NCBI RefSeq assembly: GCF_009695585.1
Contig: NZ_VUNR01000016.1
Coordinates: 1 to 61,439 of the forward strand
From: Anaerovibrio slackiae
Lineage (GTDB): Bacteria > Bacillota > Negativicutes > Selenomonadales > Selenomonadaceae
Direction: 5' to 3'
DNA length: 61,439 nucleotides
In this document: positions 16,713-25,715 of the stretch, in pieces
How positions within the stretch are numbered: the stretch's first letter is position 1
Layout: every line of letters starts with the position of its first letter
Program-made: the position numbers and the translations under genes
The notes under the pieces: model-generated
Databases searched by the model: none
What the model saw: the letters and a program-made list of their open reading frames with translations, nothing else
What the model was told of the DNA's origin: nothing

Positions 16713-17779
16713 GCCTTTGTTTTCACCTTCTCAAATGGCTGGATAGAAGCCAGTGCCTCCAGCACCATATTTGCCTTGATGCGCTCCATGCAGCGGCTGC
16801 CGCTGCACTCTCCCTTGCCCCAGCAGGGAGAGCAGCTTTCTGCCAGATAGATTGTCCTGCTGTTGCTGTTTTTCGGCCCCCATACCTCGGGAGCAGTAGG
16901 CCCGAAAACAGCCACCGTTGGACACTGCACCGCCTGTGCTATATGCATAGGCCCCGTATCCACGGATACCATGGCCGCCGCCCGTTGCAGGAACACTGCC
17001 AGCTCCGGCAATGACAGGCTCCCTGCCAGCACCCTGTCCTCGCCAATATGACCTGCCTTGGCCATAGCCGACAGGGCCGCCTTTTCACCGCTGCCGCCGA
17101 TGAGGTACACCGGCTTCTCTCCTTCCAGCTGGCGAATCAGCTGCACCGCCAGGGGCAGGGGCAGGTTTTTCCGCTCATAGCTGCCTATCGGGCACAGCAC
17201 ATAATATCCGCCCTGCCCCGATAGCTGCCATTTAGCAGCCTTGGCCTCAAAGGAAGCTACAGCTTCCCTGCCCGGCACCAGCTTCAGCTGCAAGGCTTCC
17301 TCATCAAGGCTGTCAGCCCCTACTCCCCAAGGCTTCAGCACTTCCAGATGATTCAGGGTTTCATGCTTGATTCCGCCCCGGATATGGCTTGCCGCCCAGG
17401 TCAGGAACCAGCCTGCATGCTGGGCATCATAGCCCAGCCTGTAGGGAATCCCTGCCAGCCTTGCCACCGCAGCCCCCCGCAGGGCAAAATTCATGCAGAC
17501 AGCCAGATCAAACCGCTCACGCCGCAGCTCCTTTGCCATCTGCCACATGCCCCCAAGGCCTCGATGGGCGCCCTTTTTGTCATAGGCCAGCACCCTGTCA
17601 ATAGCAGGCAGCATCTCCGCCACAGGCGCCGTCAGGGGCACCGTCAGCATCACCAGCTCCGCCTCTGGCCACTTCTGCCTGATTGCCATAGTCAGGGGGC
17701 CTGACAGTATCACATCCCCGATAAAAGCCAAATCTATAATCAGTATTTTCTTTATATCCAGCTTGTCAATATCAGGCAT
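16709..17779 (-). CDS. GT9 heptosyltransferase, WaaF-like
   Basis: The 356-residue family 9 glycosyltransferase has KILIIDLAFIGDVILSGPL at the N-terminus and, in the donor half, YYVLCPIGSYERKNLPLPL, LIGGSGEKAALS, VSVDTGPMHIAQAVQCPTVAVFGPT and SCSPCWGKGECSG. WaaF enzymes add the second inner-core heptose and end with a similar Cys-containing loop. ATG 17779 has GGAG 8 nt upstream. It overlaps the next heptosyltransferase gene by ATGA. It is separated from the upstream GT9 gene by a repeat-rich spacer. Confidence 0.9.
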   Translation of the reverse strand: MPDIDKLDIKKILIIDLAFIGDVILSGPLTMAIRQKWPEAELVMLTVPLTAPVAEMLPAIDRVLAYDKKGAHRGLGGMWQMAKELRRERFDLAVCMNFALRGAAVARLAGIPYRLGYDAQHAGWFLTWAASHIRGGIKHETLNHLEVLKPWGVGADSLDEEALQLKLVPGREAVASFEAKAAKWQLSGQGGYYVLCPIGSYERKNLPLPLAVQLIRQLEGEKPVYLIGGSGEKAALSAMAKAGHIGEDRVLAGSLSLPELAVFLQRAAAMVSVDTGPMHIAQAVQCPTVAVFGPTAPEVWGPKNSNSRTIYLAESCSPCWGKGECSGSRCMERIKANMVLEALASIQPFEKVKTKA

Positions 17780-17821
17780 AACCACAACTCCGTAACGCAC
17801 ATGCAAAATTCATTTATATAT

Positions 17822-17884
17822 TTATCAGACTTATCAAATTTATCAGCTTGATAAGATTTATCCGCCGCATCAGCTTCATCTGAG
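17822..17884. repeat. Seven-unit degenerate tandem repeat, period 9 nt
   Basis: TTATCAGAC, TTATCAAAT, TTATCAGCT, TGATAAGAT, TTATCCGCC, GCATCAGCT and TCATCTGAG follow one another. The array lies between two GT9 genes and runs into the stop codon of the upstream one. Confidence 0.75.
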
Positions 17885-18901
17885 ATACCTTGCCAGCTTT
17901 TCCTCAATCATCTCCGGCATAATCTTCGCCAGGCAGTCCAGCCCCTTGGGGCAGGCACGCTTCCAGCAGTACCGGCACTCCCGTGGCACCTCCACGGCAT
18001 TTTCCAGCTGGCCATACGGGCCGTTGCGGTTGGCATCTGTAGGTCCCATGAACATCACCGTGGGAGTGCCCATACCGGCAGCCAGATGCACCGGCCCCGT
18101 ATCGCCGCCCACCACGGCCTTTGCTTCACGCATCACATAGGCCAGCTGCTTCAGATTTGTCTTGCCCACCATGTTCACCGGCGGAATCTCCGCCAGGCGG
18201 CTGATATCCTCTGCCAGCTGCTCATCCAGGGCACCGCCCCCCACGATTACCGGCAGCAGCCCCCTGCTGTAAATCCAGTCAGACAATCTGGCAAAATACT
18301 TCACCGGCCACCGCTTGTTGGGCCAGTTGGCTCCTACCGCCAGCACCACATAGGGAATATCCCCCTTGCAGCCTGCCACATAGAGATAGCTCCTGGCCAG
18401 CTTGGCATCATCAGCCGAAATCACCACGGGAAATACTACCTTGTCCACCCGGCAGCCAAGAGCCCGTGCCACATCAAGGTATCGCTCCACAATGTGCCCA
18501 TTGGCATGGGCACCGATTACCGGACTTGACACCTTGTCACTCAGCTCACGCATGTTGCAGGTGCCCAGCTTCAGGGCAGCCTTGGAGCTCCACGCGATGG
18601 CCGCGGACTTGAACAGCCCCTGCAAATCAAGGGCGGCATCGTATTTATGCTGCCGAAGCTTATCGCAGAAAGGGCCATAATTGGCCAAAAATCCCCCCAG
18701 GGATTTAAACTTCTTTTTCTCAAAAACAATCAGCTCGTCAATATAAGGATTGCCCTGCAAAATATTATAGGCCGGCGGCTCCACCACCCATGTAAGCCGC
18801 GCCTCAGGATAAGTTTCCTTGATGGCGTAGGACACAGGCAGGGCATGAATTACATCCCCTATGGCACTCAGCTTCACTACCAGCACATTCTGTATATCCA
18901 T
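17876..18901 (-). CDS. GT9 heptosyltransferase, WaaC-like
   Basis: The 341-residue protein begins MDIQNVLVVKLSAIGDVIHALPV, the signature of heptosyltransferase I (WaaC/RfaC), with the catalytic Asp in IGDVIHA. Further family features are ALDLQGLFKSA, VVLAVGANWPNKRWPVKYFA, VVGGDTGPVHLAAGMGTPTVMFMGPTDANRNGPYG, and a cysteine pair in CRYCWKRACPKGLDC. WaaC transfers the first heptose to Kdo2-lipid A. It lies 12 nt after rfaE2, in the same operon as the ADP-heptose enzymes. Confidence 0.92.
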   Translation of the reverse strand: MDIQNVLVVKLSAIGDVIHALPVSYAIKETYPEARLTWVVEPPAYNILQGNPYIDELIVFEKKKFKSLGGFLANYGPFCDKLRQHKYDAALDLQGLFKSAAIAWSSKAALKLGTCNMRELSDKVSSPVIGAHANGHIVERYLDVARALGCRVDKVVFPVVISADDAKLARSYLYVAGCKGDIPYVVLAVGANWPNKRWPVKYFARLSDWIYSRGLLPVIVGGGALDEQLAEDISRLAEIPPVNMVGKTNLKQLAYVMREAKAVVGGDTGPVHLAAGMGTPTVMFMGPTDANRNGPYGQLENAVEVPRECRYCWKRACPKGLDCLAKIMPEMIEEKLARYLR

Positions 18902-18913
18902 TACGCTACTTCC

Positions 18914-19381
18914 TTATTTTTCTCCTTTGATTTTGGCGATGACATTAGTGGTGGAACGCCCTTCCACCAGATTCACCAGCTCCACGCTGCCGCCATAGCC
19001 CAGCACAATCTGCCCTTCCGGCAGGGTTTCAATAGTATAATCCCCGCCCTTGACATACACATCGGGATGCACCTGGCGGATAAGCTCCTCTGCCGTAGGC
19101 TCGTCAAAGAGCACCACGTAGTCCACCGCCTTCAGGGCACCTACTACCTCCGCCCTGTCCAGCTCATTGTTGATAGGACGGCTGGGTCCCTTGATGCGGC
19201 GGACAGAGCTGTCCGTATTCAGCCCCAGCACCAGGCAATCCCCGAAGGACCGTGCCTTGTTCAAATACCTCACATGGCCTGCATGAAGAATATCAAAGCA
19301 GCCATTGGTAAAAACCACCTTCTGCCCCCCGTCACGCAGCACCTGGCAAAAATCTGCAATCTTGTCCCTATCTATAATCAT
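18914..19381 (-). CDS. rfaE2: D-glycero-beta-D-manno-heptose 1-phosphate adenylyltransferase
   Basis: This 155-residue nucleotidyltransferase makes ADP-heptose from heptose 1-phosphate and ATP. It has VVFTNGCFDILHAGHVRYLNKAR (HxGH nucleotide-binding motif), LVLGLNTDSSVRRIKGPSRPI, DYVVLFDEPTAEELI, YVKGGDY, and a C-terminal GRSTTNVIAKI that substitutes for the ISSTxxI motif. In enterobacteria it is the C-terminal half of HldE; here it is a separate gene. Its ATG overlaps the stop of the upstream kinase as ATGA, so the pair behaves as a split HldE. Confidence 0.95.
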   Translation of the reverse strand: MIIDRDKIADFCQVLRDGGQKVVFTNGCFDILHAGHVRYLNKARSFGDCLVLGLNTDSSVRRIKGPSRPINNELDRAEVVGALKAVDYVVLFDEPTAEELIRQVHPDVYVKGGDYTIETLPEGQIVLGYGGSVELVNLVEGRSTTNVIAKIKGEK

Positions 19382-20358
19382 CGAAACTTGCTCCTTAACT
19401 CGTCTGCACTGACCACTGCCGTGCCCATCTTCCTGACGGCAATGCCGGAAGCCTCATTGGACAGGCGGCTTGCCAGCACAGGCTCCACCCCGGCTGCCAG
19501 CCCGAGAATCACCGTGGCAACGCAGGTATCTCCGGCACCGGATACATCATAGACCTCGCTCTTGTCCGTAACAGGGATGTGGGCTACACTGCCGTCCTTC
19601 TGGAACAGCGTCATGCCGTCCTCCCCCCGGGTAATCAGGGCACCCTTTGCCTCCATGCGCGCCAGCAGTTCCCTGCCTGCCTCTATCAGCTCATCCTCAG
19701 TCTCCAGCTGCCTGCCTACGGCTGCCGCCAGCTCCGCATCATTCTGCTTTATATAGTCAACAGTCTTGAACCTGAATATATCGTATCGGGAGTCAACTAT
19801 GGTAGGAATGCCATGCTTCCGGCAATAGCTGAAAATCTGCGCCAAAAGCCCATCCGTAATGGTGCCGCTGCCATAATCGCTGAGCACCACGCCCTTTACC
19901 TTTGGCAGCACCTCTGACAGGTATGCCTCCAGCTGCTTCTCGCAGTCAGGCGGCATGGGCTCCCGGCTCTCCTTGTCCACCCGGACAATCTGCTGGCTGA
20001 CAGTAGTTCTGCCCCCTGCCACAATCCTGGTCTTGGCAATAGTAGGCCGCCCGGCATCCCGGACAAAGCCCCTGACATCCACGCCCCTGCCGGACAGAAT
20101 CTCCACCAGTCCGTCAGCGCCACTGTCATCCCCCACCAGACCGGCGGCAAAAACCTTGCCCCCCAGGGTTGCTGCATTATTGATTACATTGGCGGCACCG
20201 CCTGCCACCACTTTTTCATGGGATTGCTCCAGCACCAGCACCGGAGCCTCCCGGGAAATTCTGGAAATATTGCCATACAGATAAATATCCGCAATCATGT
20301 CACCGATGACCAGCACCGGCTGACCTGCCATCTTGTCTATTGCCTCCAAAGGACTCAT
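19378..20358 (-). CDS. Second RfaE1-type heptose-7-phosphate kinase (PfkB family)
   Basis: The 326-residue protein belongs to the same PfkB/RfaE1 family as the gene at 14423. It has VLVIGDMIADIYLYGNISRISREAPV, VAGGAANVINNAATLGG, TIAKTRIVAGGRTTVSQQIVRVD, VVLSDYGSGT and DVSGAGDT. Differences at the substrate loop (SREAPVLVLEQ and GRTTVSQQIVRVD instead of PEAPVP and GGHQQMLRLD) suggest it may act on another sugar phosphate or be a divergent isoenzyme. It forms a coupled pair with rfaE2 (4-nt overlap), which argues for heptose metabolism. ATG 20358 has GGGGTGAAGG upstream. Confidence 0.88.
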   Translation of the reverse strand: MSPLEAIDKMAGQPVLVIGDMIADIYLYGNISRISREAPVLVLEQSHEKVVAGGAANVINNAATLGGKVFAAGLVGDDSGADGLVEILSGRGVDVRGFVRDAGRPTIAKTRIVAGGRTTVSQQIVRVDKESREPMPPDCEKQLEAYLSEVLPKVKGVVLSDYGSGTITDGLLAQIFSYCRKHGIPTIVDSRYDIFRFKTVDYIKQNDAELAAAVGRQLETEDELIEAGRELLARMEAKGALITRGEDGMTLFQKDGSVAHIPVTDKSEVYDVSGAGDTCVATVILGLAAGVEPVLASRLSNEASGIAVRKMGTAVVSADELRSKFR

Positions 20359-20422
20359 GCCTTCACCCCTTATACACGCATAAAAACTCTGCCACTGCAA
20401 AACCAAAGCACCTGCACAGGCA

Positions 20423-21976
20423 TCACCACGGGGTAAACTGTAACGTTATTCTGTACTGGTCCCGCTTCTCACGATAGCGCACAATCAGCTCCGCGCAGTG
20501 TATATTGTGATACCAGTAATAATCCGTATCCATCAGCTTATTGGTCATCCCGTCAAACGCCCAGCCAACAACAATCCTGTCCTTGGGGCTGAAGGTGTAG
20601 CTGAAGCCTGCCGTAATCTTCTTGGAATAGCTGTCCAGGTCAAAATCGAAGACACTGTTCTGGCTGTTGCTCTCGCTGTAATGGTACCCAAGATAAGTAA
20701 CCCAGCGGTCATCAAACTCCTTCAGGGCCGTAATATCATAGCCCATGCCCTTTACCCTGGACTCGTTGTAGCTCTCATCCGTAATATCATAGCTGATGCT
20801 TGGATAAACACGCCATGTGCCCAGCCTGATAGGATCGATGCTGATACCTGCCTTGTAGTAGGTATGCATGGAACACCTGTCATTCTGCGTCCAGGCACCA
20901 CGCTCATAGGCAAAGATATAAGTAAATGGTGCCTTGCCAATCCGCAAGCTGTAATCCCAGCGGAAGTTAGGTGCCTTATGAATCCACTTGGCATCTGAAT
21001 CTTCAAAGAAACCGCTCTGCAGCTTGAATGTACCGATACCTTTGGTAGTATAAATCAAGCCGCCATGAGATGTAAACTTGGTCTTCTGGGCCAATATCCA
21101 ATCATAATACGCATTTACATTATCCATCACCGGGAAGTAATGGGTATCCTTGATAGCGAAGCCTTTATCATTGTCGTAGGAGGCCTTCGGCATGTACGGG
21201 CCTTTATCCCCTTCCTTGCTGACCTGCTTCGGCACGGAGTACACAGGAATGCTGCCCAGCCAGTAGCTGACACCGTAGGAAATAGTCTGGATGCCGGGAT
21301 AATACTCAATCTTCTTCGCAGTCATATGATAATCTGGATTTTTGGCACTGCACTTGGTAGCACTGGCATTGTACAGCACCACCTTGTCAGGATAAAATTC
21401 AATCCGCTTTGCCTTCACATACTGATGGTCAATCTTGCCCTCTGCATTCTCCATCTTGCCGGTTTCCTTGCCCCAGTTGTACTGAGTCTTGTAGCCGTTC
21501 AGGATAATCCTGGCCTGGGCATCCGTCAGCTGCAGCATATATGCCTTGTCGTCCACCTGCACATCCTGGGAGGCAAGGTTGCCATCTGCATGCTCCGTAA
21601 TAAACCGCCGCTTATCCAGGGAGGTCATCACCACATTTCCCTGCACCACAAAATCACCGGTGTTCTCATCATAAAAAAGCTCATCGCCCTCTACTGCCAC
21701 CGGCACATTCTTGGTTGGATCCAAAGGCTCCCGCAGATTTTCCTTCATCTCGTAGGCATCCAGCAAAAGCTGCTTTTGATCCTCATTCAGGGCATTTTCC
21801 CGGGCAGTGCGCTTGCTATTTTCCACATAGTCCAGGATGGTCGCATCCGTATCACTTTCACTGTTATACACTGCTTCTGCCCTTGGCAAATCCAGCACAC
21901 CGCTGCCGGAAGCGAAGGTCACTGCCACCGCCAGCCCGGCAGCCAGCCCACATATTTTTTCCTTATTCTTCAGCAT
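20423..21976 (-). CDS. LptD/OstA-like LPS-assembly outer-membrane protein
   Basis: The 517-residue product has a signal peptide (basic start, GLAAGLAVAVTFASGSG, cleavage near AEA at about 35). An OstA/LptA-like beta-jellyroll region follows (DELFYDENTGDFVVQGNVVMT, AKRIEFYPDKVVLYNASATKC), and then alternating aromatic strands typical of a beta-barrel, ending in a terminal RITLQFTPW with the C-terminal aromatic expected for BAM recognition. LptD inserts LPS into the outer leaflet. It is shorter than proteobacterial LptD (about 780), as is common in Negativicutes. ATG 21976 has GGAG upstream. It is the first gene of the LPS operon. Confidence 0.85.
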   Translation of the reverse strand: MLKNKEKICGLAAGLAVAVTFASGSGVLDLPRAEAVYNSESDTDATILDYVENSKRTARENALNEDQKQLLLDAYEMKENLREPLDPTKNVPVAVEGDELFYDENTGDFVVQGNVVMTSLDKRRFITEHADGNLASQDVQVDDKAYMLQLTDAQARIILNGYKTQYNWGKETGKMENAEGKIDHQYVKAKRIEFYPDKVVLYNASATKCSAKNPDYHMTAKKIEYYPGIQTISYGVSYWLGSIPVYSVPKQVSKEGDKGPYMPKASYDNDKGFAIKDTHYFPVMDNVNAYYDWILAQKTKFTSHGGLIYTTKGIGTFKLQSGFFEDSDAKWIHKAPNFRWDYSLRIGKAPFTYIFAYERGAWTQNDRCSMHTYYKAGISIDPIRLGTWRVYPSISYDITDESYNESRVKGMGYDITALKEFDDRWVTYLGYHYSESNSQNSVFDFDLDSYSKKITAGFSYTFSPKDRIVVGWAFDGMTNKLMDTDYYWYHNIHCAELIVRYREKRDQYRITLQFTPW

Positions 21977-22055
21977 CAAATCATACTCCGCCTATAATAC
22001 TTTATAAAAAACATACTACCTTCTATAATACTTCATTCCCACCGCAAATACAAGC

Positions 22056-22080
22056 AAAAAGGCTCTCAAAACGAGAGCCT
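22056..22080 (-). terminator. Rho-independent terminator after the secreted-protein gene
   Basis: On the minus strand AGGCTCTC, a GTTTT loop and GAGAGCCT form an 8-bp stem followed by TTTTT. Confidence 0.8.
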
Positions 22081-22120
22081 CCTGCAACTTATTTTTTGAT
22101 TTTATCGTACATGTGGCAGC

Positions 22121-23041
22121 TTATTCAGCCGTAGTCGGAATAGCATAAATCACTTCGTCATTCAAGGTCTGGATATACAGCTCCGTTCCCTCCGGCAGGT
22201 CGATATTCTTGCCCTGCACAAAGGCACCGCCAATAATGCCGATAGGCCCCAGCACCAGCATGCCTGCCACGCTGGCCCCTGCGGCCATGCCCAGCTGCTC
22301 CATGCTTTTCTTGGATTCCTCACCCAGCACCATGTTCAGCTGGCGGCCATCCACAGCAGTCAGATACTTGAAGTCCAACTCGATTTCTGCATTCCTGCCA
22401 AAATTCTTTGCCTGGGAAACCTTGGTAACAACGGCCTCACCAGCTGCCCCCTGGGTAAAGAGCAGCATGCCATCCTCTACCACATCCTCGGCAGCCTGCA
22501 GGCGAACCACATCCCCCACCTTCAGGTTCTTGGCGTTCAGCCTGTCCACCAGAGCCACCTTGGCAAGGGTATTGGCTGGAATGCTGGTCTGCACCAGAGG
22601 GATTGTCTTGGATCCGAAGGCATCCTGGGACAGCCCTTCCACCCGATGCTTGAAGGTACCCTCGGAGGTCTTGCCCCTGAGGCTCATCTCCATGGCATTG
22701 ACACGGTCCTGCATGCACGCCATGCTGACCTTGTGGGAAACAGCCCACTCCAAGGCATTCATCTGGGTAATCAGGGACGGGCCATTGGAATTGTCATAGG
22801 TGGCATCATACAGGTCATTAATCCTGTCCATGATGCTGCCACCCGGATGACCTCCCTCATAATCCTTTTCCAGCTTGTTTATCCTGTCCAGCAAGGGGCC
22901 TGTCTGCACCGCACCGTACAGGGTGGTCTCCACAGCGGCCAGCTTATCATCCGCCGTATTTGCTACATCTGCAAAGGCAGTCCCCGACATGGTGAACATA
23001 AACACGCCGCACAAAATGATCCTAAAAATCTTTTGAAGCAT
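22121..23041 (-). CDS. Secreted protein of unknown family
   Basis: I do not recognise the family. The 306-residue product has a signal peptide (KIFRIILCGVFMFTMSGTAFA, cleavage after about residue 24). The N-terminal half holds repeated short helices of the pattern LLDRINKLEKDYEG, SIMDRINDLYD, CMQDRVNAMEMSLRG and FKHRVEGLS (the repeated D-R-[IV]-N-x-[LM] core). The C-terminal half is beta-rich, with a glycine-rich hydrophobic segment (ASVAGMLVLGPIGIIGGAFV) of the kind seen in outer-membrane-associated or glycine-zipper proteins. The AAGGAGGAG ribosome site fixes ATG 23041. It has its own promoter and terminator, so is monocistronic. Confidence 0.8.
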   Translation of the reverse strand: MLQKIFRIILCGVFMFTMSGTAFADVANTADDKLAAVETTLYGAVQTGPLLDRINKLEKDYEGGHPGGSIMDRINDLYDATYDNSNGPSLITQMNALEWAVSHKVSMACMQDRVNAMEMSLRGKTSEGTFKHRVEGLSQDAFGSKTIPLVQTSIPANTLAKVALVDRLNAKNLKVGDVVRLQAAEDVVEDGMLLFTQGAAGEAVVTKVSQAKNFGRNAEIELDFKYLTAVDGRQLNMVLGEESKKSMEQLGMAAGASVAGMLVLGPIGIIGGAFVQGKNIDLPEGTELYIQTLNDEVIYAIPTTAE

Positions 23042-23098
23042 ACACACTCCTCCTTTAAGCAACTACTTGCAAGCATTCTGCAAAATTTCCATGCTACC

Positions 23099-23127
23099 AT
23101 TATACTTGCAAACCAGCCTAAATGCAA
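23099..23127 (-). promoter_or_regulatory. Sigma-70-type promoter of the secreted-protein gene
   Basis: On the minus strand TTGCAT, a 17-nt spacer and TATAAT are located about 60 nt before the ATG. Confidence 0.7.
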
Positions 23128-23173
23128 AAATACCGAAGAAATATAATACAATTTTAATTTACCGAAAATTTAC

Positions 23174-23294
23174 TAGACAAAAAAGTCTTTTTCCCTTATA
23201 CTAGCATGGAACGTAATGTTCAACTCAAAAGCACTTATATTTTTTGTTTTTTCATGTACTGGGCCGGGGCGATGCAAGCTCCGGCCATTTTTTT
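23174..23294 (+). ncRNA. Candidate small RNA: promoter plus terminator without a credible gene
   Basis: TAGACA, a 17-nt spacer and TATACT form a promoter on the plus strand. About 85 nt downstream GGCCGGGGC GATGCAA GCTCCGGCC is followed by ATTTTTTT, a good terminator. An ATG frame of 36 codons starts at 23206 but lies at or before the predicted start site and lacks a ribosome site. The unit is therefore better read as a non-coding RNA, starting near 23209. Confidence 0.45.
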
Positions 23295-23295
23295 G

Positions 23296-23338
23296 CGGAA
23301 AAAATCCGCCCGGTAGCTGCACGCCCGGGCGGATTTCT
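23296..23338 (-). terminator. Terminator of the hem operon
   Basis: AATCCGCCCGG and CCGGGCGGATT form an 11-bp GC-rich stem. On the minus strand it is followed by TTTTTT, just downstream of hemL. A plus-strand T-run is weaker. Confidence 0.85.
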
Positions 23339-23355
23339 TACAAGCATCTAAAAGA

Positions 23356-24681
23356 TTATCTGGCAGCCAGATAATCTGCCACCTTTTTCAGTGCCACACC
23401 GGCCGCCTCAATGGTGCGGTCAATTTCCTCATCGGTATGGGCGCCGGACATGAACAAGGTCTCAAACTGGCTAGGAGCCAGGTAAATCCCCTGCTCCAGC
23501 ATGGCCTTGAACCAGACCTTGAAGGCCTCCTGATCGGCAGCGGCCGAAGTCTCATAATCTGTAACTTCCTTGTCACTAAAGAAGAAGCCGAACATGGACC
23601 CGGCCTGCTGTACCTGCAAGGTTACCCCTGCCTCCTTGGCCTTCTGAGCTACCCCCAGCACCAGCTTCTTGGTCCTGATGGTCAGCACCCGGCTGTAGTC
23701 AGGCTCTCCCGGCTCCGGCGGTGCCGTAATAATCTTCAGGGTTTCCAGCCCGGCTGTCATAGCCAGCGGATTGCCGGAAAGTGTTCCTGCCTGATACACA
23801 GGCCCTGCCGGGGAAACCTTTTCCATGATGTCCCTGCGTCCGCCATAGGCAGCCACCGGCAGGCCGCCGCCAATAATCTTGCCCAGGCAGGTCAGGTCAG
23901 GCTTCACCGCATAGGCAGCCTGGGCTCCCCCCAGGGAAGCCCGGAAGCCGCACATCACCTCGTCAAAAATCAGCAGTGCCCCATGCTCCGTTGTAACCTT
24001 GCGCAAAAGGTCAAGATACCCCGGCTTCGGCAGCACCAGCCCCATGTTTCCTGCTACTGGCTCCACAATCACCGCGGCAATCTCCGCTCCCTGCTCTGCA
24101 AAAACAGCCTTGAATGCCTCAAAGTCATTATAAGGGATGGTGATGGTATCCTGGGCCGTCCCCGGCGTAACTCCCGGGCTGTCCGGCACGCCGAAGGTAG
24201 CCATGCCGGAACCGGCCTTTACCAGCAGGCTGTCGCTGTGGCCGTGATAGCAGCCGATGAACTTCACAATCTTGTTGCGCCCCGTATAGCCCCGGGCCAG
24301 ACGCAATGCGCTCATGGTGGCCTCCGTGCCGGAATTCACCATGCGGATAACCTCCATGGAAGGATATACCTCCATGACCTTTTTGGCCAGCTGGCTTTCA
24401 ATCAGGGTAGGCGCACCGTAGCTGGTGCCACGGGCTGCCGCCTCCTGCAGTGCCTTCACCACCTGGGGATGAGCATGCCCCACCACCATAGGCCCCCATG
24501 AGCCTACATAATCGATATATTCATTACCATCAATATCAAAGATATGGCTGCCCTCCGCCCTTGCGATGAAAGGCGGATTGCAGTCCACGCTCCGATAGGA
24601 GCGCACCGGGCTGTTGACTCCCCCCGGCATCAGCTTCTTGGCTTCCTCAAAGGCAGCCGCAGACTTTTCCAAATTCAGCAT
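23356..24681 (-). CDS. hemL: Glutamate-1-semialdehyde 2,1-aminomutase
   Basis: HemL converts glutamate-1-semialdehyde to 5-aminolevulinate with PLP in the C5 heme pathway. The 441-residue class III aminotransferase-fold protein shows PGGVNSPVRSYRSVDCNPPF, VGSWGPMVVGHAHP, MVNSGTEATMSALRLARG, GCYHGHSD, FDEVMCGFR and the Schiff-base region LTCLGKIIGGGLPVAAYGG. It is the last gene of the tetrapyrrole operon. The 13-mer TGGCTGAAGGGAT occurs both at the 3' end of hemB and just before the hemL start, where it supplies the ribosome site. Confidence 0.97.
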   Translation of the reverse strand: MLNLEKSAAAFEEAKKLMPGGVNSPVRSYRSVDCNPPFIARAEGSHIFDIDGNEYIDYVGSWGPMVVGHAHPQVVKALQEAAARGTSYGAPTLIESQLAKKVMEVYPSMEVIRMVNSGTEATMSALRLARGYTGRNKIVKFIGCYHGHSDSLLVKAGSGMATFGVPDSPGVTPGTAQDTITIPYNDFEAFKAVFAEQGAEIAAVIVEPVAGNMGLVLPKPGYLDLLRKVTTEHGALLIFDEVMCGFRASLGGAQAAYAVKPDLTCLGKIIGGGLPVAAYGGRRDIMEKVSPAGPVYQAGTLSGNPLAMTAGLETLKIITAPPEPGEPDYSRVLTIRTKKLVLGVAQKAKEAGVTLQVQQAGSMFGFFFSDKEVTDYETSAAADQEAFKVWFKAMLEQGIYLAPSQFETLFMSGAHTDEEIDRTIEAAGVALKKVADYLAAR

Positions 24682-24740
24682 ACAGTCATCATCCCTTCAG
24701 CCAATATACAGGCATTATTCCTGCAACCAATGTACCAAAC

Positions 24741-25715
24741 TTATCCCTTCAGCCACTTTGCCGCATCGATGGCATGGTAAGTAATAATAATATCCGCTCC
24801 GGCACGCTTCATGCTGGTCAAGGTTTCCAGCACAATGCGCTTTTCATCAATCCAGCCGTTGGCAGCAGCCGCCTTTACCATGGCGTACTCACCGCTGACA
24901 TTGTACACAGCCACCGGGTGATGGATGCTGTCCCGCACCTGGCGCACCACGTCAAGATAAGCCAGGGCAGGCTTCACCATGATGATATCCGCTCCCTCGG
25001 CAATATCCAGCGCCACTTCCTTCATGGCCTCCCGGCTGTTGGCAGGGTCCATCTGATAGGCACGGCGATCGCCGAACTGCGGGGCGGAATCTGCCGCATC
25101 CCTGAATGGCCCGTAGTAGCCGGAAGCGTACTTCACCGCATAGGACATGATGGAAACATTGGCAAAGCCCTTTTCATCCAATGCCTCCCGGATGGCAGCC
25201 ACCCTGCCGTCCATCATATCAGAAGGAGCGATAATGTCCGCACCTGCCTCCGCCTGGCTCACCGCCACCTTCTGCAAGAGCTTCAAGGTAGCATCGTTAT
25301 CCACATAGTGGCCGCACAGCTGGCCGCAGTGGCCGTGATTGGTGTACTGGCACAGGCACACATCGCCCACAATAGCCAGCTCCGGCACCTTGGCCTTGAT
25401 GGCCTTGATGGCACGCTGCACCGGGGAATTCATATCCCAGGCGCTGGAACCGATTTCATCTTTGTACTCCGGCAGGCCAAAGACCTCCACGCTGGGAATG
25501 CCCAGGCAGGAAATCTCCCGTGCCAGCTCCACAGCCCTGTCCACGGACAGGTGATAGCACCCCGGCATGCTGGGGATTTCTTCCTTCACGTTCTCCCCCG
25601 GCACCACGAAAATCGGGTACACGAAATCCTTTACGGACAGGCTGGTCTCCCGTACCATGGCACGGATATTTTCCGTTATTCTCATGCGGCGTGGCCGCAG
25701 CTTCTGCTCAATCAT
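24741..25715 (-). CDS. hemB: Porphobilinogen synthase (5-aminolevulinate dehydratase)
   Basis: HemB condenses two 5-aminolevulinates to porphobilinogen. The 324-residue TIM-barrel protein has the zinc-type cysteine loop [16 protein letters not shown], the active-site lysine regions [16 protein letters not shown] and [12 protein letters not shown], and [10 protein letters not shown] zinc-dependent form is indicated by the three cysteines. The start overlaps the cobA-hemD stop as ATGA with GGAGG in the end of the upstream gene, so translation is coupled. Confidence 0.97.
   Translation of the reverse strand: MIEQKLRPRRMRITENIRAMVRETSLSVKDFVYPIFVVPGENVKEEIPSMPGCYHLSVDRAVELAREISCLGIPSVEVFGLPEYKDEIGSSAWDMNSPVQRAIKAIKAKVPELAIVGDVCLCQYTNHGHCGQLCGHYVDNDATLKLLQKVAVSQAEAGADIIAPSDMMDGRVAAIREALDEKGFANVSIMSYAVKYASGYYGPFRDAADSAPQFGDRRAYQMDPANSREAMKEVALDIAEGADIIMVKPALAYLDVVRQVRDSIHHPVAVYNVSGEYAMVKAAAANGWIDEKRIVLETLTSMKRAGADIIITYHAIDAAKWLKG

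Noticed and set aside
23206..23316. A 36-codon gene starting MERNVQLKSTYIFC with weak likeness to transporter N-termini
   Set aside because: There is no ribosome site, the start is at or before the predicted transcription start, and it ends just after the terminator.
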